Counted from the first letter of the stretch, positions 1 to 8,670 are shown. The stretch: DNA of 36,791 nt from JAGWRA01 sp035534615 (GCA_035534615.1 DATLRO010000034.1:1-36791), one strand, 5' to 3'. Notes: generated by a model from the sequence alone, not told the origin. Numbers and translations: made by a program.

Positions 1-351
1 CAGCAGGATCGACCCGAACAGGATCGACAGGATCTGCGGATTGACCCACCGCGTCAGCACCGCGGCGCCGAACAGCGCCCCGGCCGCCGTCGACAGCTCC
101 AGGAACATCGCGATCCGGATGTTCGTGATCCGGTCCTTCACATACACCGAGCCGGCCCCGCTCGACACCGCGATGACCGACACGATGCTCGCCGCGATCG
201 CGTCCTGGATCGGAATCCTCAGGAACAGCGTCAGCACCGGCACGATCACGATCCCGCCGCCCAGCCCGCTGATCGACCCGACCACCCCGCCGGCCAGCGA
301 CGCGCCCGCGATCTTGAACAGCCACAGAAGAGATGCCGTTTGACTATACAT
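1..351 (-). CDS. Sulfite exporter TauE/SafE family permease, C-terminus cut by window edge
   Basis: The 117 visible codons read as the N-terminal part of a TauE/SafE (DUF81) inner-membrane permease, a family that exports sulfite, sulfoacetate or related anions. The first helix is followed by the glycine-rich segment SISGLGGGIVIVPVL (residues 26-40) that marks these proteins; then come AASIVSVIAVSSGAGSVY and two further hydrophobic helices. The ATG at 351 is chosen because an in-frame TAG lies 15 to 20 bases upstream; no strong ribosome site is visible. The gene points left out of the window and diverges from the rhodanese/metallo-beta-lactamase gene 383 bases away, which suits a role in disposing of sulfite made from sulfane sulfur. 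Substrate is inferred from context only. Confidence 0.85.
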   Translation of the reverse strand, partial: MYSQTASLLWLFKIAGASLAGGVVGSISGLGGGIVIVPVLTLFLRIPIQDAIAASIVSVIAVSSGAGSVYVKDRITNIRIAMFLELSTAAGALFGAAVLTRWVNPQILSILFGSILL

Positions 352-734
352 ATGAAGGCGCAGGGGCTACGCGGGACCCACCCGCACAGGCCGGCCGGCT
401 CCGTGGGCACGTAAGGCCAGGGGGCACGTCATCGACGGGCGCCGCCGACCGTTTCGGTCCCAGAGTTCCTGATGAGGTATTGCTCCACGCGGATTCGTTG
501 GGCGGTGTTCGATCCCCGGCGGGAAGACCCGTGGCCGGCCGGCGGGAACGCGCCGGGCCGCGACCGCGGTCGTCGGAGACCGTCGAGGCGGGGTCGCGCC
601 CGATGCGCCCCCCGGTTTCCGATACAGTACCACAGCCCGGCCGAAAATTCAGGACCCGGTCATTTTTCCGCGTGAACGCCCTACAATGTGAGGAGTTCAG
701 GCAGGCGTCAGGTCTGCGCGGGGAGGAGGGTCAG
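352..734. other. Intergenic region between divergent sulfur genes
   Basis: About 380 bases without a convincing gene. Both strands contain short open frames of low-complexity arginine/proline type expected from GC-rich DNA. A TACAAT hexamer at 682-687 could be the -10 element for the rightward gene, but I see no good -35 partner. The region must hold the promoters of both flanking genes. A segment near 505-520 looks faintly like a tRNA T-arm but no cloverleaf can be built around it. Confidence 0.5.
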
Positions 735-1868
735 ATGGCAATCCAGGAGATGAGCGTCGGCGAGCTGCAGGCGGCGCTGGACGCGCACCAGCTGCTCACC
801 GTGCTCGACGTCCGCCCGGCGGCCCAGCGGGCCGAGTGGGCGATTCCCGACAGCCGGCACGTCGACGCGTACGACGAACTCTGGCGTGGCGAAACAGCGT
901 CGCTGTGCCGGACGGCGGAAGCACTGCCGCGCGACCGGCCGGTCGTCGCGGTCTGCGCGATGGGCCGCACGAGCCTGATCGCCGCCCAGGTGCTGCAACA
1001 GCTCGGCTTCAGCGCGTACTCGCTGACGGGCGGGATGACGGCGTGGAGCGACGCGTGGAACACGGCGGAGGCGGTGCTGCCGCCGACCGGCGGTCCGGAC
1101 GCCGTCGCGGTCGTGCAGGTGCGGCGGACCGGCAAGGGCTGCCTGTCGTACCTCATCGGCTCGGCCGGCGAGGCGATCGTGATCGACCCGTCGGTCGCAC
1201 CGGACGTCTACCTGCAGCTGGCGCGGGATCGCGGCTGGCGCATCGTGAAGGTGCTGGAAACCCACGTCCACGCCGACCACGTCTCGCGCGCCCGCGCGCT
1301 GGCCGAGCAGGCCGGCGCCGAGTTGCTCCTGCCGCCGCAGCAGCGGGTGCAGTACGCGTTCCGCCCGATTGCGGACGGCGATCGGCTCACGTTCGGCGCG
1401 GCGACGGTGCGCGCGCTGCAGACGCCCGGCCACACCACCGAGAGCATGTGCTACCTCGTCAACGACCAGGCGCTCTTCACCGGAGACACGCTGTTCCTGC
1501 AGAGTGTCGGCCGGCCGGACCTGGTGGCGCCGGGTGACGAGCCGGCACGCCGGGCACGGATGCTCTTCCACTCGCTGAAGGACACGCTGGCGTCGCTGCC
1601 CGGTTCGCTGCTCGTCTTCCCGTGCCACACGAGCGAGCCGATCGCGTTCGACGGCGTCGTCCATGCGGCGCCGCTCGAGCGCATTCTCGCCGGTCTGCCC
1701 CTGCTGGCGCTCGACGAGGGCCCCTTCGTGGAGGCCGTGCTCGGCCGGATCCCGCCGACGCCGCCCAACCATGTGCAGATCGTGAAGATCAACGAAGGGA
1801 AGGCGTCGATGCCGCCCGATCTGCGGCCGCTCGAGGCCGGCGCCAACCGGTGCGCGGTCTCGCGCTGA
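735..1868 (+). CDS. Rhodanese-metallo-beta-lactamase fusion, persulfide dioxygenase-like
   Basis: 377 residues. Residues 1-110 form a rhodanese domain whose active loop CAMGRTS places the catalytic cysteine at 74. Residues 120-360 form a metallo-beta-lactamase domain of the ETHE1/persulfide-dioxygenase group: THVHADH gives ligands H177, H179, D181 and H182, then H233 (GHTTE), D251 (FTGDTLF) and H298 (PCHTSEP). Likely role is cytoplasmic sulfane-sulfur chemistry: rhodanese transfers sulfur to glutathione or a similar thiol and the second domain oxidises the persulfide to sulfite, which the divergent TauE/SafE permease could export. The ATG at 735 is preceded by GGGAGGAGGG four bases upstream; the frame stays open further upstream but with no domain content. 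The domain order is rhodanese first, whereas the known bacterial fusions I recall put the dioxygenase first. Confidence 0.88.
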   Translation: MAIQEMSVGELQAALDAHQLLTVLDVRPAAQRAEWAIPDSRHVDAYDELWRGETASLCRTAEALPRDRPVVAVCAMGRTSLIAAQVLQQLGFSAYSLTGGMTAWSDAWNTAEAVLPPTGGPDAVAVVQVRRTGKGCLSYLIGSAGEAIVIDPSVAPDVYLQLARDRGWRIVKVLETHVHADHVSRARALAEQAGAELLLPPQQRVQYAFRPIADGDRLTFGAATVRALQTPGHTTESMCYLVNDQALFTGDTLFLQSVGRPDLVAPGDEPARRARMLFHSLKDTLASLPGSLLVFPCHTSEPIAFDGVVHAAPLERILAGLPLLALDEGPFVEAVLGRIPPTPPNHVQIVKINEGKASMPPDLRPLEAGANRCAVSR

Positions 1869-2001
1869 TCCGCCGCCGCGGACGAGCGGTGCCGGCTTCC
1901 TCTCGTGCCGCCCGCGCGCGGCAGGTACCATAGGCAGAACGGGCGACGCGGCCCCGCACCGGGCCGCGTCGCCATCCGACCGGGACGACGGGAGCGCGGC
2001 G

Positions 2002-3867
2002 GTGAAGACAGGCCGGCGCGACCGTCGACCCTCTGGCTCCGGAGGCCCCGTGGCGTCACGACTCACCGCCTGGATCGTGGTCGCAATCGTCGCCGTGACG
2101 GTCATCGCCGGCCTGATCGTGGGCGCGCAGCGTCCCGACCGCAACGGTCCGGCCAGCCTCATCGTCATCAACGGCCGGGTCTACACCCCGGCCGGCCCGT
2201 CGCATCCGGCGCAGGCTGTGGCCATCCGCGGCCATCGGATCGTGCGCGTCGGGACCGACGCCGACGTCGAGCGGCTCCGCCACCGCCAGACGCGCGTCGT
2301 CGACGCACACGGCCGGACGGTGCTGCCCGGCTTCGACGACGCCCACGTCGGCGCGCTCGTGGAACAGACGGCGCTGACCGGCGTGGATCTGTCGGACGCG
2401 TTCACGGCGTGGCAGGTCGAGCAGCGGATCCAGGCGTTTGCCGCGGCGCATCCCGGGCAGGCCTGGATCGAAGGCAGCGGCTGGCGGCCGTCGGTCTTCG
2501 GGCCCGACGGCCCGACCCGCGCCCGCCTCGACGCGCTCGTCCCCGATCGGCCGGCCTATCTCGTGAGCGCCGACGGGTCGGTCGGCTGGGCCAATTCGCG
2601 CGCGTTGAAGCTGGCCGGCATCTCGGCGCAGACGCCGGATCCGCCGGACGGCACGATCGTCCGCAGCTGGAACGGCGAGCCGACCGGGGTCCTCGAAGGA
2701 ACCGCCCGCCACCTCGTGGACCGCCTGCTGCCGTCGCCGGACGGCCGGACCCGCCTGCGGGCGATCGAAGCGCTGGCCGACCGCGCGCACCGGCTGGGGA
2801 TCACGAGCATCCAGGCGATCGGCGCGACGCCGGCCGACCTCGAGGCGTACGCCGCGGCCCGCCAGGCCGGGCATCTGGGGCTGCGGGTGTACGCGGCGCT
2901 GGCGATCCCGCGATCCTTCACGGCCGCCGACGCGGACCGGTTCGACACGCTCTGGAAGCAGCTCCCGGACGATGCCCTGCTGCGGACCGGCGCCATCGTG
3001 CTCGACGCCAGGAGCGCGACCCGGCCGGCCGGGCCTGGCGCCGCGGCACCTGCGGCGCTTGCGCCCCACCCGGCGCCCGCGGCCAAGGCGGTCCGCACGA
3101 TCCCCCCGGCCGGGATCGGTCGCATCGCCGCGATGATGGACCGCCGCGGCTGGCAGGTGCTGATCGAGGCGGACCGGGCGAGCTTCGAGCGGGCCCTGCA
3201 GGCGCTGCAGCGCGCGGCCGCCGTGAACCCGGCGCCGGCCCGCGGCCGGCGCGACCGGATCGAGCACACGGGCAAGCTGGATCTGCACGGCCTCACCGCA
3301 CTCGCGTCTGCCGGCATCATCGATTCGCAGCAGATCGACGCCGCGCGCGGGGCGCCGCGGCTGTTCGCGTGGGCGGGAATTCCGGCGTCGACGAGCGGGA
3401 ATGCGGATCAATGGCAGGCCCTGCAGGCCGCTGGCGGGCGGCTGGCGCTGGGAAGCGGCTGGCCTGATGCGCCGCTCAATCCGCTGGCGGCCGTCACGGC
3501 GGCGATCGCCCCCGCCGGGGACGGCGCCGACGCGCCGGACGCCTGGACGCCGGCGCTGACCGCGCGCCTGGCCACGGCCATCGACGGCTACACGCGCGGC
3601 GCGGCCTACGCGTCGTTCGACGATCGCCGGGTCGGCACCATCGCGCCCGGCCGGCTCGCCGATCTGGTGATCCTCTCGAAGGACATCTTCCAGGCGCCGC
3701 CGTCGGCGCTGTCCGACACCGTGGTCGACGCCACGATCTTCAACGGAGAGCTCGTCTACCAGCGGGTGGTGCCGGACGCCACCCTGACGCACGCCGAAGG
3801 GACGGCGCCGGTGGCGCCGGTCGTGCCGCCCGGCATGACCCGGCCGACCGACGCGGCGCGGCACTGA
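2002..3867 (+). CDS. Membrane-anchored amidohydrolase-like (YtcJ/Amidohydro_3) protein lacking metal ligands
   Basis: 621 residues from GTG 2002. One hydrophobic helix (about residues 23-41) should anchor it to the membrane with the rest outside. The body follows the YtcJ/Amidohydro_3 pattern: INGRVYTPAG near 57, GRTVLPGFDDAH at 104-115, the RDRIEH segment in the middle, a GS-W-P-x-x-PLNPL segment, and the C-terminal VGTIAPGRLADLVILS. Several catalytic positions are changed: the H-x-H pair reads H-V-G, the usual HAIGDRA reads LIEADRA, and the GSDWPV aspartate is glycine (GSGWPD). It may therefore be catalytically dead or use different chemistry. An alternative start is GTG 2050 with GGAGG four bases upstream. 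It follows the rhodanese gene by about 130 bases and may be independent. Confidence 0.8.
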   Translation: MKTGRRDRRPSGSGGPVASRLTAWIVVAIVAVTVIAGLIVGAQRPDRNGPASLIVINGRVYTPAGPSHPAQAVAIRGHRIVRVGTDADVERLRHRQTRVVDAHGRTVLPGFDDAHVGALVEQTALTGVDLSDAFTAWQVEQRIQAFAAAHPGQAWIEGSGWRPSVFGPDGPTRARLDALVPDRPAYLVSADGSVGWANSRALKLAGISAQTPDPPDGTIVRSWNGEPTGVLEGTARHLVDRLLPSPDGRTRLRAIEALADRAHRLGITSIQAIGATPADLEAYAAARQAGHLGLRVYAALAIPRSFTAADADRFDTLWKQLPDDALLRTGAIVLDARSATRPAGPGAAAPAALAPHPAPAAKAVRTIPPAGIGRIAAMMDRRGWQVLIEADRASFERALQALQRAAAVNPAPARGRRDRIEHTGKLDLHGLTALASAGIIDSQQIDAARGAPRLFAWAGIPASTSGNADQWQALQAAGGRLALGSGWPDAPLNPLAAVTAAIAPAGDGADAPDAWTPALTARLATAIDGYTRGAAYASFDDRRVGTIAPGRLADLVILSKDIFQAPPSALSDTVVDATIFNGELVYQRVVPDATLTHAEGTAPVAPVVPPGMTRPTDAARH

Positions 3868-3897
3868 TCCGCGGCCGCGCGGCCGGCCGCGTCCGCG

Positions 3898-4335
3898 TTA
3901 CCGGCCGCGCACGCGTTTGCTGAACGTCTCGTACGCGCCCGGAGAAGTGGCATTGAGCCACGCGATGTAGGCCGTGGCGACCGTCTCGAGGTTCCGCAGG
4001 TAGCCCGCGTCGCTGTTCGTCTCGCGGATCTTCGGCAGCAGGTCCCGCAGCCGCTCCCACACGAACAGCAGTTCGCGCCCGCTCTGGAAGAAGAGTTCCT
4101 GGTTCAGGACCTCGCTGGTGACGAACGACGCCGCCATTTCCCAGAACGACGTCACCATCCTGAACGACGCGTTCGGATCGGTGCCCGGCGCGCAGATCGT
4201 GTTGAATTCGTCGAGACTGCCGGCCTTGAACGACGCGGCGAACCAGGCGCGGGCCTGGCGCATCCGCTCCTCGCGCCGGAGCTCGTAGAGATGAAGGATC
4301 AGGTTCACATCGTCGTACGTCGCGTGCGTGCCCAT
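3898..4335 (-). CDS. Small cytoplasmic protein of unknown function, possibly DUF4760-like
   Basis: 145 residues, largely helical in appearance, with no signal peptide or membrane helix. The N-terminal half has LILHLYELRREERMRQAR followed by an aromatic WFAASF segment, and the centre has TSFWEMAASFVTSEVL, which together resemble the DUF4760 type of small helical protein. No catalytic motif is visible. The ATG at 4335 is supported by AGGAGACGG nine bases upstream; extension further upstream gives only arginine-rich translation. It is convergent with the amidohydrolase-like gene (30 bases between stops) and divergent from the aldehyde dehydrogenase. Family assignment is tentative; function unknown. 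Confidence 0.7.
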   Translation of the reverse strand: MGTHATYDDVNLILHLYELRREERMRQARAWFAASFKAGSLDEFNTICAPGTDPNASFRMVTSFWEMAASFVTSEVLNQELFFQSGRELLFVWERLRDLLPKIRETNSDAGYLRNLETVATAYIAWLNATSPGAYETFSKRVRGR

Positions 4336-4467
4336 AGCGTGTTGTCCGTCTCCTGTCTGTATGCGCGGTCCTGTCGGCGCCCGGCGGCCCTTCCGCGTCC
4401 GGCCGCCCGGCACAGGAGTGTAACCGCATCCGGCCGGCGCTGTCTCGCGCGGGCGGCCCGGGCCCGT

Positions 4468-4497
4468 TTGCCAGCGCCGCCTGCAACTGAATATAGT
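4468..4497 (+). promoter_or_regulatory. Candidate sigma-70 promoter for aldehyde dehydrogenase gene
   Basis: TTGCCA (4468-4473) and TATAGT (4492-4497) are separated by 18 bases, close to the sigma-70 consensus and conspicuous in GC-rich surroundings. A start near 4504 would leave a leader of about 80 bases before the ATG at 4587. Confidence 0.45.
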
Positions 4498-4586
4498 CCT
4501 TGGATGGCGGCCGTCCGAACGGCCGTGGCGATCCGGCATCCGGCCGGCGCGGGCGGCGCGATCGGGTGATCGCCGCCCTTCCCGTC

Positions 4587-6050
4587 ATGGACACCCTGTC
4601 GCTCTACATCGACGGCGCCTTCGTGCCGGCCGCCTCGTCCGGCGAGATCGCCGTGCTCAATCCGGCGACGCAGGAGGAGCTGGCGCGCGTGCCGGCCGCC
4701 GGCGCCCGCGATGTCGACGCCGCGGTCGGCGCCGCCCGCCGGGCCTTCGACGAAGGCCCCTGGACGGAGGCGACCGCGCAGGATCGCGGGCGCGTGCTGT
4801 TCGCACTGGCGCAGATCGTCCGCGATCGCGCCGGCGAGCTGGCCGAACTCGAGACGCTCAACAGCGGCAAGCCGATCGTCGAAGCCGAGTTCGACATCGA
4901 GGATGTCGCGACCTGTTTCGAGTACTACGGCGGCCTGGCGACGAAGATCCATGGCGAGGTGCTGCCGGTCCCCGACCAGGCGATGAGCCTGGCGCTGCGC
5001 GAGCCGATCGGCGTGGCCGGCCAGATCGTGCCGTGGAACTATCCGCTGCTGATAGCCGCGTGGAAGCTGGCGCCCGCCATCTGCGCCGGCTGCACGGCGG
5101 TGCTGAAACCGGCCGAGCAGACGCCGCTGAGCGTCCTGGCGCTCGCCCGCAGCTTCGCCGACGCCGGCCTGCCGCCCGGCGTGGTCAACATCGTCACCGG
5201 ATACGGCGAGCCGGCAGGCGCCGCGATCGTCGCCCATCCGGGGGTCGACAAGATCGCGTTCACCGGCAGCGTCGAGGTCGGCAAGATCATCATGCGGTCG
5301 GCCGCCGACACGCTGAAGAAGCTCTCGCTGGAGCTCGGGGGCAAGTCCCCGAACATCTTCTTCGCCGACGCCGATTTCGAGGCGGCGGTCGACGGCGCGC
5401 TGTTCGGCGTGTTCTTCAATCAGGGGGAAATCTGCTCGGCCGGCAGCCGCATCCTGGTGCAGCGGTCCCTCTACCCGCGGTTCCTGGACGCGATGGTGGA
5501 GAAGGCCCGGCGCATCCGGCTCGGTCCCGGAATCGATCGCGAGACGAAGATGGGGCCGCTCGTCAGCCGCGAACAGTTCGATCGCGTGCGCGCGTACCAG
5601 GAGATCGGCAAGGGCGAGGCGCGTCTGGCGATCGGCGGCCACCGGGCGACGGGCGGCGAGCTCGACCGCGGCTGGTTCGTCGAGCCGACGATTTTCTGCG
5701 ACGTGGACAACTCGGCCCGCATCGCCCGCGAGGAGATCTTCGGGCCGGTCGCCTGCGTGATCCCCTTCGAGGACGAATCCGACGCGATCCGGATCGCGAA
5801 CGACACGTACTACGGCCTGGCCGCGGCCGTCTGGACGCGCGACATCTTCAGGGCGATGCGCGTGGTCAAGCGCCTCCGCGCCGGCATCGTGTGGGTCAAC
5901 CACATGCAGCCGACCTACGTCGAGGCGCCCTGGGGCGGCTGCAAGCAGAGCGGCTTCGGCCGCGAGCTCGGCCGCTGGGGGGTCGAGGAATACCTGCAGG
6001 TCAAGCAGGTCTACATCAATCTGGACGAGCGGCCGGTCGGCTGGTACTGA
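4587..6050 (+). CDS. NAD(P)-dependent aldehyde dehydrogenase, betaine-aldehyde type
   Basis: 487 residues, the usual length of this superfamily. The cofactor-binding part contains PWNYPLLIAAWKLAP (149-163) and FTGSVEVG (225-232); the general base is E249 in LELGGKSP and the nucleophile is C283 in NQGEICSAGSR. The C-terminal AGIVWVNHMQPTYVEAPWGG and GFGRELG segments match the BetB/GbsA and gamma-aminobutyraldehyde dehydrogenase branch. It oxidises an aldehyde to the carboxylate in the cytoplasm; the exact substrate cannot be fixed from sequence. The ATG at 4587 gives a standard N-terminus; the frame is open upstream (for example GTG 4567 is nearby) but those residues are not family-like. It appears to be a single-gene unit. 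Confidence 0.9.
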   Translation: MDTLSLYIDGAFVPAASSGEIAVLNPATQEELARVPAAGARDVDAAVGAARRAFDEGPWTEATAQDRGRVLFALAQIVRDRAGELAELETLNSGKPIVEAEFDIEDVATCFEYYGGLATKIHGEVLPVPDQAMSLALREPIGVAGQIVPWNYPLLIAAWKLAPAICAGCTAVLKPAEQTPLSVLALARSFADAGLPPGVVNIVTGYGEPAGAAIVAHPGVDKIAFTGSVEVGKIIMRSAADTLKKLSLELGGKSPNIFFADADFEAAVDGALFGVFFNQGEICSAGSRILVQRSLYPRFLDAMVEKARRIRLGPGIDRETKMGPLVSREQFDRVRAYQEIGKGEARLAIGGHRATGGELDRGWFVEPTIFCDVDNSARIAREEIFGPVACVIPFEDESDAIRIANDTYYGLAAAVWTRDIFRAMRVVKRLRAGIVWVNHMQPTYVEAPWGGCKQSGFGRELGRWGVEEYLQVKQVYINLDERPVGWY

Positions 6051-6224
6051 TCGGCGCCTCCAGATTCCTGAGCTGCGGGCACACGCTGCTCGACTCGCAG
6101 TGCGACGTCTCTCCCGGCTGCCGCTGCCTGGCCTTCCAGATCGAACAGGTTCTGGAAGAGAATATCAGTCTGATCGAAAACGTACACTGAGGGTCCGGTG
6201 CGAGGGCGACGGATGGAGGTATCG

Positions 6225-6764
6225 ATGACAGGCTATGGTGGCAAGGATCTGGCGCGGTCGTTCCGCACCGTGCGCGACAACACGATTCAGATCGCGGAAG
6301 ACATCCCGGAGGACAAGTACTCGTTCCGCCCGGCCCCCGGGGCGCAGAGCGTGCGCGAGCTCCTGGCCCACCTGGCCGTCAGCTCCCAGGCGAACTACGA
6401 GACGCACGCCGTGAAGAAGCTGAAGACCTTCGTCGGCCTCGATTTCGCCGCGTGGCACCAGGCGATGGCCGAACAGCAGGCGGCGCTCACGACGAAGGCG
6501 CAGATCGTCGACCTGCTGAAGACGGACGGCACGCGGTGGGCGGCGTACCTGGAAGGACTGACCGAGGCCGATCTGGCCGACCAGGTGACGTTCCCGCCGC
6601 ACCTGACGCCGCCGGCCAAGACCCGCTTCGAGATGATCCTGTCGGTGAAGGAGCACGAGATGCATCACCGGGCGCAGCTCATGCTGGTCGAGCGGCTGCT
6701 CGGCATCGTGCCGCACCTGACGCGGCGGCGGGAAGCCGCGATGGCACAGGCGGCGAAAGGCTGA
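6225..6764 (+). CDS. DinB family putative metal-dependent protein
   Basis: 179 residues forming the four-helix DinB fold. The likely metal histidines are in LLAHLAVS (about residue 49) and in the paired EHEMHHRAQL near residues 145-153, the usual DinB triad pattern. Family members act as thiol-dependent (bacillithiol or mycothiol) transferases or isomerases; the substrate here is unknown. The start at 6225 is chosen because GGAGG lies five bases upstream; an in-frame GTG at 6198 is also possible. A TACACT hexamer at 6183-6188 might be a -10 element. The gene follows the aldehyde dehydrogenase after 174 bases and precedes the DUF2461 gene by 34 bases on the same strand. Confidence 0.85.
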   Translation: MTGYGGKDLARSFRTVRDNTIQIAEDIPEDKYSFRPAPGAQSVRELLAHLAVSSQANYETHAVKKLKTFVGLDFAAWHQAMAEQQAALTTKAQIVDLLKTDGTRWAAYLEGLTEADLADQVTFPPHLTPPAKTRFEMILSVKEHEMHHRAQLMLVERLLGIVPHLTRRREAAMAQAAKG

Positions 6765-6798
6765 ACACCGGCGCCCCGGCCGCCCGGGGCGATGCACC

Positions 6799-7533
6799 AT
6801 GGCCGCCACACCCGCTCCCCGCTTCACTCCGCGCTCGCTGTCGTTCCTGCGCGCGCTGAAGCGGAACAACGACCGCGACTGGTTCCGCGCCCGGCGCGAC
6901 GAGTACGAGGAGCACGTGCGCGGGCCGCTGCTCGCCATCGTCGAGCGGCTCGCGGTCGACTTCCGTGCGTTCGCGCCGGACATGGTCGCCGATCCGAAGA
7001 TCTCGACCTACCGCATCTATCGCGACACCCGGTTCAGCGCCGACAAGTCGCCGCTCAAGACGCACGTCGCCGGGGTCTTCCCCGACCGCCGGCTCGGCAA
7101 GGGGGAGGGAGCCGTGCTCTACTTTCACATCGGCCCCGACGGCGTCCGGATGGGCGGCGGCCTCTACCATCCCGACACCGCGAAGCTCCACGCGGTCCGC
7201 GAGCACCTCGCGTCGAACTTCGCCCGCTTCCGCTCGCTCGTCCGTTCGCCGGGGTTCCGCCGGACCTGCGGCGAGGTCGACGGCGAACGCCTGCAGCGGG
7301 TGCCGCGGGGATTTCCCGCCGATCACGCGGCAGCCGAATATCTGAAGCTCAAGGACCTTCTGGCGGGCGCCGACTTCCCGCCGGCATTTGCCGCCGATCC
7401 GCGGTTCTACCGGACCCTCATCTCGACCTTCAGGCAGGCCGCCCCGCTGGTCGGCTTTCTGAACGAGCCGCTCAGGGAGCAAAAGACGCGGGAGACGTTC
7501 TGGGAGAACGTCTACGAGAGTGAAGAAGAGTAG
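6799..7533 (+). CDS. DUF2461 (TIGR02453) family protein
   Basis: 244 residues matching the whole length of this family. The signature features are LSFLRALKRNNDRDWF near residue 14-30, KISTYRIYRDTRFS near 72-86, SPLKTH, and LYFHIGPDGVRMGGGLYHP in the middle. The fold is cytoplasmic and the molecular function is not known for any member I can name. The start at ATG 6799 gives the family's normal N-terminus. It lies 34 bases after the DinB gene and is convergent with the nitrilase-like gene, so the DinB-DUF2461 pair may form a short transcription unit. Confidence 0.87.
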   Translation: MAATPAPRFTPRSLSFLRALKRNNDRDWFRARRDEYEEHVRGPLLAIVERLAVDFRAFAPDMVADPKISTYRIYRDTRFSADKSPLKTHVAGVFPDRRLGKGEGAVLYFHIGPDGVRMGGGLYHPDTAKLHAVREHLASNFARFRSLVRSPGFRRTCGEVDGERLQRVPRGFPADHAAAEYLKLKDLLAGADFPPAFAADPRFYRTLISTFRQAAPLVGFLNEPLREQKTRETFWENVYESEEE

Positions 7534-7628
7534 CCGGCAGCGCGAAGGCGGCCACCCCCGCGCGCAGCCGTCGCCGACGCTCCGGATCCTGCCGGAGGCG
7601 GCTCGTTCTCTGCGTTCTGCGCGCTCCG

Positions 7629-8468
7629 TCAGAGAGCCTCGGATCCCCCCTTCCCCAGCCAGGCTCCGTACAGCTCCGGCCGCCGGTGGCGGAGGAACAG
7701 CTGTCGCGCGCGGGACGCCGGCACCTCGCGCAGATCGAGCGTCGCCTGCAGGATCGCGTCTTCGCCGAGCGGCGCGCGCGCGATGACGTTCCCGCCCGGA
7801 TCGCACACGAACGATTCGCCGGCGAACGCGAGCTGGTCCTCGACGCCGACCCGGTTGCAGAGCGCCACGAAATAACCGTTCTGCAGCGCCGCGACGCGCA
7901 TCTCGCCCTCGTACAGCCCTTCGGGCCATTCGCCGGCCGTGCCGGCCTGCGGCACGACCACGACCTCGGCGCCGCCGAGGGCCAGCGCCCGCATGTATTC
8001 CGGGTAGTGCCGGTCGTAGCAGATCGCCACGCCGATCCGCCCGGCCCGCGTCCGGAACACCGGGGCCCCGAGGTCGCCCGGCGCGTAGTATCCCTGCTCG
8101 TGGAAGCAGGGGTACTCGGTGATGTGCACCATGCGCGTGCGCCCGACGAGCGTCCCGTCCGCATCGATCACCGGCGAGCAGTCGTACGTCCGGTCGCCGT
8201 CCCGCTCGAACAGGTTCAGGACGACCACCACCCCGAGCTCGCGGGCCCGGCGGCTGAAGGCGTCGGTGATCGGGCCGGGCACCGGCTCCGCAGCCTTCCG
8301 GGCGTCCGGCCCGGCGGGATGCTGCGGATAGAACGGCTCGAAGGCCAGCTCGGCAAACCCGACCAGTCCGGCGCCCTGCCGCGCCGCGCGCTCCAGCGCC
8401 TGCAGGCCGCGGGCGACGTTGGCGGTGCGGTCGGAGGTGGCGTGCTGCTGAACGAGCGCGATGCGCAT
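7629..8468 (-). CDS. Carbon-nitrogen hydrolase (nitrilase superfamily) with altered catalytic lysine
   Basis: 279 residues with the N-carbamoylputrescine amidase/beta-ureidopropionase-like layout. The catalytic glutamate is E40 in GFAELAFEPF and the nucleophile C150 in GVAICYDRHYPEYMR. At the position of the catalytic lysine (RKMHI in the carbamoylputrescine branch) this protein reads R-M-V-H-I, so residue 113 is methionine. The rest, including CFHEQGYYAPGDLG and ALCNRVG, is well conserved, which argues against decay. Substrate is unknown. The ATG at 8468 begins MRIALVQQHA, the usual N-terminus; the frame remains open upstream without family similarity. It is divergent from the pyrroline-5-carboxylate dehydrogenase-like gene. 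Confidence 0.87.
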   Translation of the reverse strand: MRIALVQQHATSDRTANVARGLQALERAARQGAGLVGFAELAFEPFYPQHPAGPDARKAAEPVPGPITDAFSRRARELGVVVVLNLFERDGDRTYDCSPVIDADGTLVGRTRMVHITEYPCFHEQGYYAPGDLGAPVFRTRAGRIGVAICYDRHYPEYMRALALGGAEVVVVPQAGTAGEWPEGLYEGEMRVAALQNGYFVALCNRVGVEDQLAFAGESFVCDPGGNVIARAPLGEDAILQATLDLREVPASRARQLFLRHRRPELYGAWLGKGGSEAL

Positions 8469-8553
8469 GATCGTCTCCGGGGCTCCCCTGACGCCTGCCG
8501 CGGCCCCGGGCGGCTTCGCCTCCCTGCCGCCCGCCGGCCGGATCCAGGCCGCC

Positions 8554-8559
8554 ATTATA
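8554..8559 (-). promoter_or_regulatory. Candidate -10 element of nitrilase-like gene
   Basis: On the minus strand this reads TATAAT, preceded by GCG, in otherwise GC-rich DNA about 85 bases upstream of the ATG. No clear -35 match is seen. The same 11-base context (ATTATACGCAG on the plus strand) recurs before the DUF1499 gene. Confidence 0.4.
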
Positions 8560-8670
8560 CGCAGCGCCCGCGGGCGGCACGGCGTCCGGGTCCCGGGGAC
8601 CGTCTCAGGGTAAGATCGCAAGATGGCCGGTGACGTGCCGCCGTTCTCCTTCTCTTCCCGAGGATAGACC

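Noticed and set aside
501..520. tRNA T-arm-like GTTCGATCC sequence
   Set aside because: No acceptor stem, D-arm or anticodon arm can be paired around it.
2056..3864. A leftward open frame of about 600 codons opposite the amidohydrolase-like gene
   Set aside because: Translation is arginine/glycine/valine-rich without any domain, and the plus strand has recognisable YtcJ-family sequence.
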